Positions 1 through 7,852 are shown, numbered from the stretch's first letter. The stretch: 13,603 nucleotides of DNA from an uncultured Rhodospirillaceae bacterium (GCA_913054205.1 CAJXJM010000021.1:1-13603); one strand, 5' to 3'. Notes: generated from the sequence alone by a model not told the origin. Numbers and translations: made by a program.

Positions 1-21
1 CACTGAAAACATTGATTAATT

Positions 22-59
22 AAATTTACCCCGGGGTAAATTTTTAGGGTAAATTTTTA
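22..59. repeat. 22-bp perfect palindrome plus tandem 13-bp repeat at SDR 3' end
   Basis: Positions 22-43 form a perfect 22-bp inverted repeat: the half-site AAATTTACCCC followed directly by its complement, centred between 32 and 33. The right arm runs into two head-to-tail copies of GGGTAAATTTTTA, at 34-46 and 47-59. The second copy covers the TAA stop (59-57) of the minus-strand dehydrogenase gene. The core GGGTAAATTT thus occurs three times, once inverted. On the minus strand it could fold as a transcription-terminating hairpin, but only AATTAATC follows and not a T run, so an intrinsic terminator is not convincing. A protein-binding site or a remnant repeat element is equally possible. The sequence is certain; the function is unknown. 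Confidence 0.6.
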
Positions 60-818
60 TTCTTTTGTTGGCAGTTTGCGAAAAATCGTATCGGTGAGCC
101 AAACCGGCAAGGACGACATCAGCCAAACCAGTGCATATACCGGCAGTGGGAAGGCGATGCGGGCTTTGTTTTTTTTCAGACCATTTATAATAATTTTCGC
201 TGCTTTCGGGGCATCCATGAAAAATGGCATGGGGAAGTTGTTCTGATCGGTTATTCGACTTCGGATGAAACCGGGACAAATGACCGAGACGCAAATGCCG
301 TCGGCATAAAGGCTGCCGCGCAGTCCTTCACCGTAAGATCGTACCCAGGCCTTGCTTGCCCCATACCCGGGTGCGCTCGGAAGACCTCGAAATCCCGCAA
401 CGGAACTCACCAGTCCAAGTGAGCCTGTCTTGCGTTCTGCCATTTTCGGGATAATCGGATCGATGGTGTTTAAAACACCGGTAACATTGATTTCCAGCAT
501 CCGCCGCATCTTTGCGTCGGTCACACTCTCACCAGATGTGCCAGGAGAAACGCCGGCATTAGCGATAACAAGATCCAATGTTTGAGCCTGATCGATTTGC
601 TCTATCCAGGTTTTCATCGCAGCTTGATCAGTGACGTCTATAACCCTTGCTTCAACGCTCGCCCCTAAGGAACGGCATTTTTCAGCAACGTGATTGAGGC
701 GTACTTTATCTCGACCGGATATTGCGAGGAAAACACTTTCACCAGCAAGTCCTTCGGCGAGAGCCTCCCCGACGCCACTCGAAGCCCCGGTAATCAGAAT
801 GGATTGAAACTTTTTCAC
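57..818 (-). CDS. Classical short-chain dehydrogenase/reductase (SDR)
   Basis: Predicted 253-residue NAD(P)(H)-dependent oxidoreductase of the classical SDR family; substrate unknown. The Rossmann dinucleotide motif TGASSGVG is at residues 10-17, the adenine-contacting D-V-T-D at 61-64, and NAG at 87-89. The catalytic tetrad is visible as Asn111, Ser139, Tyr152 and Lys156 (YGASK). Arg36 after the second beta strand hints at NADP(H) preference. The length is typical. The C-terminal third ends in a hydrophobic stretch around residues 222-245 that could lie on or in a membrane. Translation starts at a GTG (818-816), preceded by GAGAG at a good distance; an ATG two bases upstream is out of frame and runs straight into TGA. 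The gene is transcribed away from yicC and is probably a single-gene unit. The family is certain; the physiological role is not. Confidence 0.9.
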   Translation of the reverse strand: MKKFQSILITGASSGVGEALAEGLAGESVFLAISGRDKVRLNHVAEKCRSLGASVEARVIDVTDQAAMKTWIEQIDQAQTLDLVIANAGVSPGTSGESVTDAKMRRMLEINVTGVLNTIDPIIPKMAERKTGSLGLVSSVAGFRGLPSAPGYGASKAWVRSYGEGLRGSLYADGICVSVICPGFIRSRITDQNNFPMPFFMDAPKAAKIIINGLKKNKARIAFPLPVYALVWLMSSLPVWLTDTIFRKLPTKE

Positions 819-861
819 ATGATCTCTCGTTATGTCGAACCATTTCTACAGTTTTGATTCT

Positions 862-890
862 ATTGTGATATTTTGCCCTAATTTTTACAA
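862..890 (-). promoter_or_regulatory. Candidate promoter of the SDR gene
   Basis: On the minus strand a TTGTAA -35-like hexamer (890-885) is separated by 17 bp from CACAAT (867-862). This gives a predicted start near 855 and a leader of about 37 nt before the GTG. Each hexamer matches four of six sigma-70 consensus bases, so this is only a candidate. It overlaps the plus-strand yicC promoter almost completely. Confidence 0.3.
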
Positions 891-891
891 T
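863..891 (+). promoter_or_regulatory. Candidate sigma-70 promoter of yicC-gmk
   Basis: TTGTGA (863-868), a 17-bp spacer and TACAAT (886-891) match the housekeeping consensus at 4/6 and 5/6 positions. The predicted start near 898 leaves a leader of about 26 nt to the ATG at 925. This is an independent argument that yicC begins at 925 and not at the in-frame ATGs at 832 or 907. Confidence 0.5.
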
Positions 892-924
892 GGCATATCA
901 AAAAGAATGTGCTATCTAGGGCGT

Positions 925-1842
925 ATGGTTAAGAAAAAAAGTAAATCCAACCCTTCAATTGCCAGCATGACAGGATTTGCCAGATGCTCTGGCAGTAGTG
1001 ATGGCTATAGCTGGAACTGGGAAGCTAAGAGCGTCAATGGCAAAGGTCTTGATGTTCGCTGCCGTCTACCACAAGGATTTGAGGAAATTGATGTTGAGGC
1101 GCGCAATGCGACCGGCAAGGCCTTCAAACGCGGCAATTTCAACTTGGTCCTGACGGTTCAAGAAACGTCGCGGCAAAGCCAATATCAAGTCAATCGGGCG
1201 CTTTTGGATCAACTCGTAGAAACAGCGAGTGAAATTCGCGCCGGAAATGATGAATTTGACAAACCGAGTTTGGATGGTTTGCTAGCGGTTCGCGGCGTTA
1301 TCGAGCCGGTGACGGAAGCTGACGACGAAGAAGAACGCAGAGCGCGCAAAAACGAAATGCTGACCGGGCTTAAAGAGGTTCTGACATCTCTTGGGCAAAA
1401 TCGCCTGGAGGAAGGCGCACGGATGGCCGAGGTCTTGTTCGAGCAATTGGACACCATCATTGGACTTTGCCGGCAGGCTGAGAAGCTCGCAGAGCTACAG
1501 CCAGACAACATCCGCCAAAAACTAAAAGAGCAGATTGCCGAATTGTTAGAATCCACACCCAGTTTGCCGGAAGAGCGTTTGGCTCAGGAAGCGGCGGTTC
1601 TCATGACCAAAGCGGATGTGCGCGAAGAACTTGATCGTTTGCAGGCGCATATTGAGGCGGCACGTGACTTGATGGAAGAGGGCGGCGTGATCGGTCGCCG
1701 CCTCGATTTTCTCTGCCAAGAATTTAACCGCGAAGCCAATACGCTATGTTCCAAAGCTGCCGACGTTGGGCTATCAAAGATTGGGCTCGAACTTAAAGCT
1801 GTGATTGAGCAATATAGAGAGCAGGTACAAAACATTGAGTAG
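925..1842 (+). CDS. yicC: YicC family endoribonuclease-like protein
   Basis: About 305 residues. The N-terminal YicC domain begins with the hallmark SMTGFAR (residues 14-20). The C-terminal DUF1732 region ends in the conserved Q-E-F-N-R-E-A-N-T-L-C-S-K and I-E-Q-Y-R-E-Q-V-Q-N segments. Family members are widespread; E. coli YicC is reported to be an endoribonuclease that affects small-RNA turnover, and that role is assumed here by homology only. Reading frame extends upstream to an ATG at 832, but a good promoter at 863-891 lies inside that extension and the extra residues are not family-like. I therefore take ATG 925, with GGG just upstream as a weak ribosome site. The gene is followed by gmk, whose start lies inside the yicC 3' end, so the two are co-transcribed and probably translationally coupled. 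The yicC-gmk linkage is typical of Alphaproteobacteria. Confidence 0.9.
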   Translation: MVKKKSKSNPSIASMTGFARCSGSSDGYSWNWEAKSVNGKGLDVRCRLPQGFEEIDVEARNATGKAFKRGNFNLVLTVQETSRQSQYQVNRALLDQLVETASEIRAGNDEFDKPSLDGLLAVRGVIEPVTEADDEEERRARKNEMLTGLKEVLTSLGQNRLEEGARMAEVLFEQLDTIIGLCRQAEKLAELQPDNIRQKLKEQIAELLESTPSLPEERLAQEAAVLMTKADVREELDRLQAHIEAARDLMEEGGVIGRRLDFLCQEFNREANTLCSKAADVGLSKIGLELKAVIEQYREQVQNIE

Positions 1843-2485
1843 TGAAAACAGCTCCTTTTCCAGGCGTGGCCTGATGCTCGTTCTTTCTTCGCCTTCAGGG
1901 GCCGGAAAAACAACGATCTCGCGTGCCATGCTTGAGCGTGACGACAATCTCACAATGTCGATATCCGCGACGACACGTCCGATGCGGCCGGGCGAAGAAG
2001 ATGGCAAAGATTATTATTTTGTCGATGAGGATAAATTCAACCAAATGATTAAAGATGGTGAGTTGCTTGAGCATGCCAACGTTTTCGAAAATTTTTATGG
2101 CACTCCTCGAAAGCCTGTCGAAGAAGCTCTCGCTCGCGGAATGGATATTTTGTTCGATATTGACTGGCAGGGTACACAAAAAATTGCCGATGATGAAATC
2201 GCCGGTAAGGATCTGGTGAGTGTATTCATTCTGCCGCCGAATACCGCAGAGCTTGAGAATCGTCTCAGAACGCGCGCACAGGACCCGGAAGAAGTTGTGC
2301 AACAACGCATGTCGAAAGCTTCCGATGAAATGAGCCATTACCGAGAATACAATTATGTCATCGTAAATGATGAAATTGAGGCGAGTGTTCAGCAGGTACA
2401 AACTATTTTGGCGACAGAGCGCATGCATATAGAGCGTCAAATCGGCCTGCATGAATTTGTACAGGAATTACGAGGTCCGGAATAA
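1835..2485 (+). CDS. gmk: Guanylate kinase
   Basis: Guanylate kinase (ATP + GMP to ADP + GDP), an essential cytoplasmic step in making GTP, dGTP and (p)ppGpp precursors. Predicted 216 residues. The P-loop S-P-S-G-A-G-K-T lies at residues 19-26. The GMP-binding region S-A-T-T-R-P-M-R-P-G-E-E-D-G-K-D-Y is at 44-60, followed by the lid/GMP-contact segment E-L-L-E-H-A and F-Y-G-T-P. The length fits the family. No ATG gives a sensible N-terminus: the first in-frame ATG (1874) would begin at the first beta strand and leave almost nothing before the P-loop. The best start is TTG 1835, which overlaps the yicC stop by 8 nt and has GCAGG about 9 nt upstream. A further TTG at 1805 lies deeper in yicC. 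Its stop is only 3 bp from the stop of the opposing rsmA gene. Confidence 0.95.
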   Translation: MSSENSSFSRRGLMLVLSSPSGAGKTTISRAMLERDDNLTMSISATTRPMRPGEEDGKDYYFVDEDKFNQMIKDGELLEHANVFENFYGTPRKPVEEALARGMDILFDIDWQGTQKIADDEIAGKDLVSVFILPPNTAELENRLRTRAQDPEEVVQQRMSKASDEMSHYREYNYVIVNDEIEASVQQVQTILATERMHIERQIGLHEFVQELRGPE

Positions 2486-2488
2486 GGG

Positions 2489-3316
2489 TTAGTTTCGTCC
2501 CTCAATCGCCTGGGCCAATAAACAAAATTCTTCAATCGATAAATTTTCCGCCCGCGCTGTCGGATCAATTCCGATGGCGGCAATATCAATATCCAGTGGC
2601 TTGAGCGAAGAGCGCAGCATCTTGCGCCTTTGCCCAAACGCCGTTGCTGTTACTTTTTCCATGTCTTCAAATTTTGCTGCGTAAAGCGGTTCAGATCGGG
2701 GTTTTAGCGTTAGGACACTCGACATGATTTTTGGCGGCGGCGTGAAGGCTTGCCTGTCGACATGGAACTCAAATCTGGTATCACAAAGCCATTGGGTGAT
2801 AATGCTGAGGCGGCCATAGGTCTTGTTTGAAGGCTCGGCAACTATGCGGTCTACGACTTCTTTTTGAAACATCAATGTCATCTGATCGATGCTTTCAATT
2901 TGTCTCAGCCAATTGATCAATAGAGCCGTTGAAATATTATACGGTAAATTGGCGACAATCCGGCGGGGCGCATCGCCCGAGGTAGAAATATCAAATTTAA
3001 GTGCATCGGCGGAAACAATCGTCAACTTACCCGGAAAGATCGGTTTTAATTCCTCAAGTGCTTCAATGCAGCGCCGGTCGCGTTCGATAGCAAAGAGGTG
3101 TTTTGGATTATGAGCCAGCAATGATCTGGTCAGCCCGCCTGGACCTGGCCCGACTTCAATGACGGAGACTTCATTTAAATCACCGGCGGCGCGCGCAATT
3201 CTATCGGTAAGATTTTGATCAAACAGAAAATGTTGGCCGAGAGATTTTCGTGCTCCCAAGTTATACTTCGCAATAATGTCCCGGAGCGGCGGCAGCTGAT
3301 CTCGAATATCGGTCAT
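2489..3316 (-). CDS. rsmA: 16S rRNA (adenine1518/1519-N6)-dimethyltransferase
   Basis: RsmA/KsgA dimethylates the two adjacent adenines in the 3'-terminal helix-45 loop of 16S rRNA, using S-adenosylmethionine, late in 30S subunit assembly. Predicted 275 residues. Visible features are the N-terminal K-S-L-G-Q-H-F-L (24-31), SAM motif I V-I-E-V-G-P-G-P-G-G-L-T (52-63), the acidic ribose contact E78 in A-I-E-R-D, D104 in S-A-D-A-L, and the catalytic N-L-P-Y-N-I-S (123-129). The C-terminal helical domain is present and the length is normal. Its ATG overlaps the pdxA stop as ATGA (3316-3313), so translation is coupled. It is the last gene of the lptF operon and converges on gmk with no room for a terminator. 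Loss of this enzyme classically gives kasugamycin resistance. Confidence 0.97.
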   Translation of the reverse strand: MTDIRDQLPPLRDIIAKYNLGARKSLGQHFLFDQNLTDRIARAAGDLNEVSVIEVGPGPGGLTRSLLAHNPKHLFAIERDRRCIEALEELKPIFPGKLTIVSADALKFDISTSGDAPRRIVANLPYNISTALLINWLRQIESIDQMTLMFQKEVVDRIVAEPSNKTYGRLSIITQWLCDTRFEFHVDRQAFTPPPKIMSSVLTLKPRSEPLYAAKFEDMEKVTATAFGQRRKMLRSSLKPLDIDIAAIGIDPTARAENLSIEEFCLLAQAIEGRN

Positions 3317-4317
3317 GAACGCCTGCGTGCTGTCATCTCTCCCGCCAGTTTGAGAGCCGATATTAAACTTTGTTCATTGGCGCTACCTGTTCCCGCAATA
3401 TTCAATGCCGTCCCGTGGTCAGGAGATGTGCGGACAAATGGCAAACCAAGCGTGACATTTACGGCGGTATCAAAATCCAATGTCTTAATCGGTATGAGCG
3501 CCTGATCATGATACATGCAGAGCACGACATCGTAATTTTTACGTGCCTCTTCGTGGAACAAAGTATCCGGCGGGTGCGGCCCGGTAATCGATAGGCCTAA
3601 ATCTCGAAGTGCCTGTATCGCCGGCTCAATAAGCGTTGTCTCCTCATCGCCCATAGCCCCGCCTTCGCCGGCATGAGGATTGAGCGCTGACATGGCAATC
3701 CGAGGCACCTCAATGCCGAATTCCTCGCGGAGCGCTTTTTCAGCAATGACGCCAGTTTCGACAATAAGGTCGGGTGTTAAGAGGTTGAGTGCTTCTTGAA
3801 CGCCAACGTGGCGGGTGACGGGAACAACGCGCAATCGATCTGAAGCGAGCATCATTACTGGTTCCGTTTCGATACCGGCTAAGGCTGCTAAATACTCGGT
3901 GTGACCAGGATGGGCAAAACCACATTGATAAAGTGCTTCTTTGTGGATGGGATTGGTGACAATTGCGCCAGCCCGATCGTTTTTCACAAAGCCAACGGCC
4001 TGCTCGATTGAAGAGATGACCGCCGATCCATTCATGGAATTGAGCTCGCCAGGTATCGATTGTTCTGGCAGCGCTAACGGATAAACCGGTAGGGCTTTTT
4101 CAAATATTGTCACAGCCTCCGCCGGTTCGGATATTTCAGCAATATTGATGCTGAGTGCCAAAGTCTCGGCCAGTTTTTTCAGACGTTCAGGCGAATCAAC
4201 AACAAAAAATGGAGAGAGTGTGGCGTGCGAAGAAAGCCAGGCTTTGAGCGTAATATCACCGCCAATTCCGCTTGGCTCTCCCATTGTCAAAACGGTCGGG
4301 AGTTGAAGTTGGCTCAT
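3313..4317 (-). CDS. pdxA: 4-hydroxythreonine-4-phosphate dehydrogenase
   Basis: PdxA oxidises 4-phosphohydroxy-L-threonine with NAD(P)+; the product decarboxylates to 3-amino-2-oxopropyl phosphate, the substrate of PdxJ in the DXP-dependent route to pyridoxal 5'-phosphate. Predicted 334 residues, close to the E. coli length of about 329. The start motif is M-G-E-P-S-G-I-G (12-19). The three divalent-metal histidines are conserved with a constant offset of 4: H170 (V-T-R-H), H215 (N-P-H-A-G-E-G-G) and H270 (M-Y-H-D-Q). The P-I-H-K-E-A-L segment (123-129) and the T-S-P-D-H-G-T-A motif (297-304) are also present. One small deviation is Ser16, where many homologues have Ala. It shares 4-bp ATGA overlaps with surA upstream and rsmA downstream. 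The enzyme is expected to be active. Confidence 0.97.
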   Translation of the reverse strand: MSQLQLPTVLTMGEPSGIGGDITLKAWLSSHATLSPFFVVDSPERLKKLAETLALSINIAEISEPAEAVTIFEKALPVYPLALPEQSIPGELNSMNGSAVISSIEQAVGFVKNDRAGAIVTNPIHKEALYQCGFAHPGHTEYLAALAGIETEPVMMLASDRLRVVPVTRHVGVQEALNLLTPDLIVETGVIAEKALREEFGIEVPRIAMSALNPHAGEGGAMGDEETTLIEPAIQALRDLGLSITGPHPPDTLFHEEARKNYDVVLCMYHDQALIPIKTLDFDTAVNVTLGLPFVRTSPDHGTALNIAGTGSANEQSLISALKLAGEMTARRRS

Positions 4318-5651
4318 CGCCTAATATCCACAAAGGCTGAACGCCTGATGTCTCTTAACATTCGGCGGGCCACCAGCGTTGCGCGTCTTTCAAGGAGCAC
4401 ATTGCGCACTCGGTTTCTGACGTCTGGCGTTACGCCGCCACCAGTTCTATCACAGACCATTAAGATCAAAAATCCTGCGCCGGTTCGAATTGGCGCGCTG
4501 GTTTTTGCCAAGGGGATGTTTTTGACAATATTCCTAATGTTGATCGGAAGTCTTGATATATTTGCAACTTCTAGCCGCCCCGATTGTTTGGAGCCAATTT
4601 CGACCCCCTTTTTTGCCAATGCAGCGCAACTGTTTGCCGTTGAGGATATCTGTTTGGCGAGGCTATTTTGGGCGGCGAATTCTCCTGGTGAGGCATCTCG
4701 GCGCACGGGCAGAAAAACCTGTTGAAGCGTAACTTTGACATCTGAAGCAGGGAGCCCGCCTGCCAGACGTTTATTGAGCAGCCGCAATATATAATACCCA
4801 CCTGCGCCTTTCACCGGTTTGGTTGTGCTTCCCTTAGTCATGTTAACAATTATTTTCGACAAATTTTCGTCAACCTGATCGGTTCGAACCCAGCCGAGGT
4901 TACCACCTTTTGCCGCGGAAGCGCTCTGTGAGAATGAACGAGCTAGGGCTGAAAATTTAGCGCCACTCAATATTTGTGAATGCAATCGCAAGGTATTTTG
5001 ATAGGTTTCATCTAAAGATTTAGTCGGATCAAATGGAATAAAAATTTCAGCGACAAAATATTCTGGCTTTCCTTTGTTTGCCTTTATTTCAGCAATCATC
5101 TCGTCGACGACGTCATCGCCAATTTTAATCGTCGACCTAACCTGGCGAACGACCGTTTCCCGCCACGCTAATTCAGCTTCTACTTGAAGCTCGAAAGTCC
5201 GCCAGTCTATGGCACGTTCTGTGAGAAATTTTCGCATGCCTCCGGTGGCCACTTTGTTTCTTTTCTCAACGCCTTGTATGGCAACTTTTAACTGCTTGGG
5301 ACGAATTTTAACGCCCACTCTTTTAGCCTCTTGCAGTTTGAGTTTGTCGTCGATCAAACCTCGCAGGACCTGCCGGGTAATGCGTTGAATGACCTTTTGA
5401 TTATTAGGCAGTTGCGAGGAAAAAATAACAAACTTTATGCGTTTGCCGAGATCAAACTCTGAAATAATTTCGTCATTAACGACAGCAATAATGCGCTGTG
5501 TCTGTTGCGCTTTCACCGACCTTACGGCATATGCTGAAGAGCCGATCAAAAAACATGCCGCGGCCAAACATATCGCTGCTCGGATGGGCCAAAACAATTT
5601 GATCCAACTCAATGAGTATCCAACTTTCGAATTGATCTTATTTTTTATCAT
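4314..5651 (-). CDS. surA: SurA-type periplasmic peptidyl-prolyl isomerase chaperone
   Basis: Periplasmic chaperone for outer-membrane beta-barrels, LptD being a classic client. Predicted 445 residues. A signal peptide with a basic stretch and a hydrophobic core (about 23-40) ends at A-Y-A (40-42), with a second possible cleavage after residue 48. The SurA N-domain starts at A-V-V-N-D-E-I-I-S (56-64). One clear parvulin domain spans roughly 198-294, with F-S-Q-S-x5-G-G-N-L-G-W (240-254) and the terminal G-G-Y-Y-I-L-R-L. A second, degenerate parvulin-like segment lies at about 308-401, recognisable only by L-Q-Q-V-F-L-P and A-P-I-R-T-G-A-G-F-L-I-L. The basic C-terminal helix (405-445) would pack on the N-domain. 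It starts 29 nt after lptD with no strong ribosome site and overlaps pdxA by 4 bp. Assignment rests on domain architecture and the lptD neighbour. Confidence 0.92.
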   Translation of the reverse strand: MIKNKINSKVGYSLSWIKLFWPIRAAICLAAACFLIGSSAYAVRSVKAQQTQRIIAVVNDEIISEFDLGKRIKFVIFSSQLPNNQKVIQRITRQVLRGLIDDKLKLQEAKRVGVKIRPKQLKVAIQGVEKRNKVATGGMRKFLTERAIDWRTFELQVEAELAWRETVVRQVRSTIKIGDDVVDEMIAEIKANKGKPEYFVAEIFIPFDPTKSLDETYQNTLRLHSQILSGAKFSALARSFSQSASAAKGGNLGWVRTDQVDENLSKIIVNMTKGSTTKPVKGAGGYYILRLLNKRLAGGLPASDVKVTLQQVFLPVRRDASPGEFAAQNSLAKQISSTANSCAALAKKGVEIGSKQSGRLEVANISRLPINIRNIVKNIPLAKTSAPIRTGAGFLILMVCDRTGGGVTPDVRNRVRNVLLERRATLVARRMLRDIRRSAFVDIRR

Positions 5652-5680
5652 ATGCTTTTGCGTTCTGCGACGAATGTCAA

Positions 5681-7852
5681 TTAGCCACCTAAATTGTAAA
5701 AATCGGTTTTAACGTCGCCCAGAGTTTTAAAGGTCAGCTTAAATAAAATAGTGTCGTTCGGTCGCAAGTCCCGATCTTCGTAAAATTGTCTGCTGATGGT
5801 GGTGCTAAACGTAAAACATTCACAATCATAGGTTAAATTTAAGGATAAATTTCTTAGATCACCAGAGCCTTCAAGATCGTAGCGCCCGGAAAAGTTAGAT
5901 TTCCAAAAACGATTTATTTTTGCGAATACGTTACCCGATATTTCTTCACGCCCGGAAAACTCGCTGTCAGCCGCGGCGTCAAAAAATACATAGTTCGAGG
6001 AAAACCGTAGGGCTGGAGGGCCAACTGTCACCTGAACTTCATTCCGCTTCGGTGATAGATTGTCTTTGTCCAAGCGCGTGCGATAAATTAGATCAAGACG
6101 ACTATTGGGCGATATGTTAACACGCCCAACAAAGTCTGAAAGGCGCCCGTCCAAACCAGAACCTGCCGCAAATGTATCATCTTCTTTGAGACGATAGCTT
6201 TGGCCAGCAAAAACTGTAGTATGCCCGCCTTTAGAGCCGACCAAACCCCATTTTAGTCCATAGTTAATACGTGGTCCGCCTTCAACTCGATCGAAGCCGG
6301 TAAATCTATTGTCACTAAATAAATTGGTGTCGTCAAATTCCAAATCAATACTATCTTCATTTGGAATTTTAGAGGAATTGCCACCATAAGGACTGATTAT
6401 GACCGAGGCCAGAGGCTCAATAATTTGGCTCACCGTACCATGTTGACGAGCTAAAGGTAGGCGCCAATCGGCTTTAAGCTGGGGATGCACGCGACCGGAA
6501 AATCCATCGTAATTGGCCTGGCCATTGCTCTGACTTAAATCGTTGACGTGGTATAGATCTCCTCGCAGGGTAGCCGAGAAATTGGTAACGTCGCCTAATC
6601 GACCAATATGCGGTAGGTGCCAGCCGCCGCCGACCGAAAGACGGCGGGTGTCGGTCCCCTCGCTTCTTGTCATAAGAACAGTATTCACATCAAAGCTTGT
6701 TCTCGCGCCAAATTTTCCAACATCGCTCAGTCGACTGTATTCAATCATTGGCAATACAAGTGGCGATTGACCAGGATCATCTTCAATTGCAGTTCCCTGG
6801 AAGGAATACGCATCCACGGCCAAATAATTCCGGCGGCTAAAACCTTCTACATAAACCCGCGAGGTTAAGGTGCGTGAGTTGGGGAATTGATAGCGGCGCA
6901 GATAGGTATCATCGGTAGATCGTTTTGCATCGAAACCCCAACGAAACTTATTGTTGATATCGAAGCGTCCAAAACTGTCAATATGCCCTCGAACCTCATC
7001 ATCTGAATCGTAAATGATGCTTGCTTTGCTATCCAGGCGACCGTTCCGAAAACGCTGTCGATACTCGGCTGCCATTAACAATCCTTCATCAGTGTAATAG
7101 GTCGGCGTAATCGTCGCGTCTTTGTCTTTTGAAATCGCATAAAAATAGGGAGTTGAAATCGCTGATCCCAATGATGAAGAGCCACCCGTGCTCGGTGTCA
7201 AAAAACCACTTTTCCGCTTAACTGTTGGGTCCGGGTGTGAAAAATAGGGCGTGTAGATAACCGGAATGCCGGCCAATTCCATCCAGGCGTCAAAATATTC
7301 AATTTCTTTGGTGGTTTGATCATGCACAACCTTTTTGGCTTTAATTTGCCAAAGAGGCGGCTGATCTGGATCTCGAGCGCAGGTTTCGCAAGGCGAATAA
7401 ACCGCATTTCGCATTTCCGTTCGGTTGCCGCCGGTTCGGCGGGCACCACTTGCGGCGATCCGAGCGTTGTCGGACAGCCTAATTCGTAGATCTTTGATGA
7501 TGCCTTCTTTGAAATCTCCGCTCAGTTCCATAAATTCTGCGAACAGAACGTGGCCGGATTCTTCGAGTAAACTGACATTTCCCGAGGCTGAGACGATGTC
7601 CTGGCGTTCGTTGTAGGAAATTGTGTCGGCCAAAAGGACTTGATTGTTGTGCGATATCTCAACGTTTCCAGATGCTGTCACAATTCCGAGTTTTCTGTCA
7701 TGGGTGACTTCATCGGCTGTAAAAACAATCGGGTTTTCTAATGGCGGGCGATTTTGGGCAAAAGCTGCCGGCAAGACCGCCATTGAAATGCCAATCGCAG
7801 CGATAATGGCTGCTAGGAAATTGTACTTTAGGAGAGACATGCGCTCAGCCAT
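5681..7852 (-). CDS. lptD: LPS-assembly protein, outer-membrane LPS translocon
   Basis: LptD is the outer-membrane beta-barrel that, with lipoprotein LptE, inserts LPS into the outer leaflet. Up to 723 residues. A signal peptide ends at A-F-A (30-32). An OstA/LptA-like beta-jellyroll follows (about 42-150), with repeated V-x-A-S-G-N-V elements at 58-64 and 87-93. The rest is barrel, with alternating aromatic strands and a C-terminal beta-signal region. Cysteines form a C-E-T-C pair (155, 158) and a C-E-C pair (677, 679), likely counterparts of the E. coli inter-domain disulfides. The listed ATG (7852) overlaps lptG by 8 bp, but AGAGG sits directly against it. The in-frame ATG at 7840, 4 bp past the lptG stop, gives an equally good signal peptide and may be the true start. 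The barrel partner lptE is not in the window. Confidence 0.96.
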   Translation of the reverse strand: MAERMSLLKYNFLAAIIAAIGISMAVLPAAFAQNRPPLENPIVFTADEVTHDRKLGIVTASGNVEISHNNQVLLADTISYNERQDIVSASGNVSLLEESGHVLFAEFMELSGDFKEGIIKDLRIRLSDNARIAASGARRTGGNRTEMRNAVYSPCETCARDPDQPPLWQIKAKKVVHDQTTKEIEYFDAWMELAGIPVIYTPYFSHPDPTVKRKSGFLTPSTGGSSSLGSAISTPYFYAISKDKDATITPTYYTDEGLLMAAEYRQRFRNGRLDSKASIIYDSDDEVRGHIDSFGRFDINNKFRWGFDAKRSTDDTYLRRYQFPNSRTLTSRVYVEGFSRRNYLAVDAYSFQGTAIEDDPGQSPLVLPMIEYSRLSDVGKFGARTSFDVNTVLMTRSEGTDTRRLSVGGGWHLPHIGRLGDVTNFSATLRGDLYHVNDLSQSNGQANYDGFSGRVHPQLKADWRLPLARQHGTVSQIIEPLASVIISPYGGNSSKIPNEDSIDLEFDDTNLFSDNRFTGFDRVEGGPRINYGLKWGLVGSKGGHTTVFAGQSYRLKEDDTFAAGSGLDGRLSDFVGRVNISPNSRLDLIYRTRLDKDNLSPKRNEVQVTVGPPALRFSSNYVFFDAAADSEFSGREEISGNVFAKINRFWKSNFSGRYDLEGSGDLRNLSLNLTYDCECFTFSTTISRQFYEDRDLRPNDTILFKLTFKTLGDVKTDFYNLGG

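Noticed and set aside
832..924. N-terminal extension of yicC from ATG 832 (and ATG 907)
   Set aside because: The extension contains the best promoter match (863-891), its residues are not family-like, and a start at 907 would leave only an ~8-nt leader.
5675..5680. Internal promoter for surA from a perfect TTGACA on the minus strand between lptD and surA
   Set aside because: No -10-like hexamer lies 16-18 bp downstream; the hexamer alone is not enough.
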